Source: Streptomyces sp. ISL-96 (GTDB lineage Bacteria > Actinomycetota > Actinomycetes > Streptomycetales > Streptomycetaceae). From it: a DNA stretch of 41,079 nt. The stretch is from positions 1-41,079 of the forward strand of contig NZ_JAGGPA010000062.1 of the NCBI RefSeq assembly GCF_018614035.1. The letters are read 5' to 3'. A program made the position numbers and the translations under genes. Position 1 is the stretch's first letter; the number at the start of each line of letters is the position of its first letter. Shown here in pieces: positions 40,861 to 41,079 of this stretch. The notes below the pieces were generated by a model that saw only the letters and a list, made by a program, of their open reading frames with translations, was not told where the DNA came from and ran no database searches.

Positions 40861-41079
40861 GCCTCTGCAGTTCCCGGGACAACGAGTCGCACGGCGGATG
40901 AGGCGGTTTGTGTGTCGCCGTGCCATTCGCACAGCAGGACGGTGGCGTCGTCGGTGAGCCGTCCGTCGTGATGCGCCAGCACGGCGCGGACGAGTCTGCG
41001 CACCGTTTCGGGGGCGGCCAGGCCGTCGGCCTGGTGGCGGATGACGAAGTCGACGAACCGGTCTCGGCCGAACTCGTGT
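40857..41079 (-). CDS. PP2C/SpoIIE-type phosphatase, C-terminal end (partial)
   Basis: The last 73 codons of a gene that runs off the right edge: EFGRDRFVDFVIRHQADG, then LTDDATVLLCEWHG, the conserved terminal strand (D-D-A/I-T) of the PP2C/SpoIIE fold. In Streptomyces such domains are fused to PAS or GAF sensors and dephosphorylate anti-sigma antagonists. It ends with TAA at 40857-40859, overlapping the convergent hypothetical gene's stop. The N-terminal domains are not visible. Confidence 0.8.
   Translation of the reverse strand, partial: HEFGRDRFVDFVIRHQADGLAAPETVRRLVRAVLAHHDGRLTDDATVLLCEWHGDTQTASSAVRLVVPGTAEA

Overview
The window is high-GC DNA with GC-rich third codon positions, frequent GTG starts, AGGAGG-type ribosome sites and many ATGA/GTGA stop-start overlaps. 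Families such as GlxA regulators, DUF5709, ANTAR, nSTAND-WD40 and SpoIIE/PP2C also point to a Streptomyces or close relative. I see no rRNA, tRNA, CRISPR array or intact mobile element. About 38 genes are supported. Several are broken, which suggests an accessory (chromosome-arm-like) region.

Region 1 (1-10.9 kb) is lipid and redox metabolism. It has an acyl-CoA synthetase/nitronate monooxygenase operon, a Tat-type serine hydrolase, a phytoene-desaturase-like flavoenzyme, a Ser/Thr kinase with TPRs overlapping an MpaB/Lcp-type oxygenase gene, and a FadE26-like acyl-CoA dehydrogenase behind a KstR-type box. That last pair suggests a piece of sterol or steroid side-chain catabolism.

Region 2 (10.9-15.7 kb) looks like redox and stress functions. 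It holds CBS and CDGSH domains in one uninterrupted reading frame, a HemK2-like methyltransferase, a divergent pair made of a FAD-oxidoreductase/Rieske fusion and a haem-oxygenase-fold iron enzyme, and two small acidic proteins. Two sites resemble stress sigma-factor (SigB-type) promoters.

Region 3 (15.7-32.4 kb) holds two divergent GlxA-regulator/MFS-exporter pairs. Their intergenic operators have the same geometry but different arm sequences. The first regulator runs in frame into a zinc-free ribosomal protein L31. Between the pairs lie a 14-blade WD40 nSTAND ATPase with an XRE domain, a secreted NlpC/P60 enzyme, a small secreted partner, a P-loop kinase, a GtrA protein and an internally deleted 2OG-Fe(II) oxygenase. 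After them come a flavodoxin-like remnant, an ANTAR protein, an SDR, and a MarR-SRPBCC-flavoenzyme operon.

Region 4 (32.4-40.0 kb) is an NRPS-independent siderophore locus on the minus strand: a small membrane protein, an ATP-grasp ligase, two IucA/IucC synthetases and a PLP decarboxylase. A probable MFS exporter remnant sits between the synthetases. Divergent to it is a FhuF-type ferric-siderophore reductase. Two iron boxes of the DmdR/IdeR type lie in the shared promoter region, so iron limitation should switch on both sides. The right end has two small hypothetical genes and the 3' end of a PP2C/SpoIIE phosphatase.
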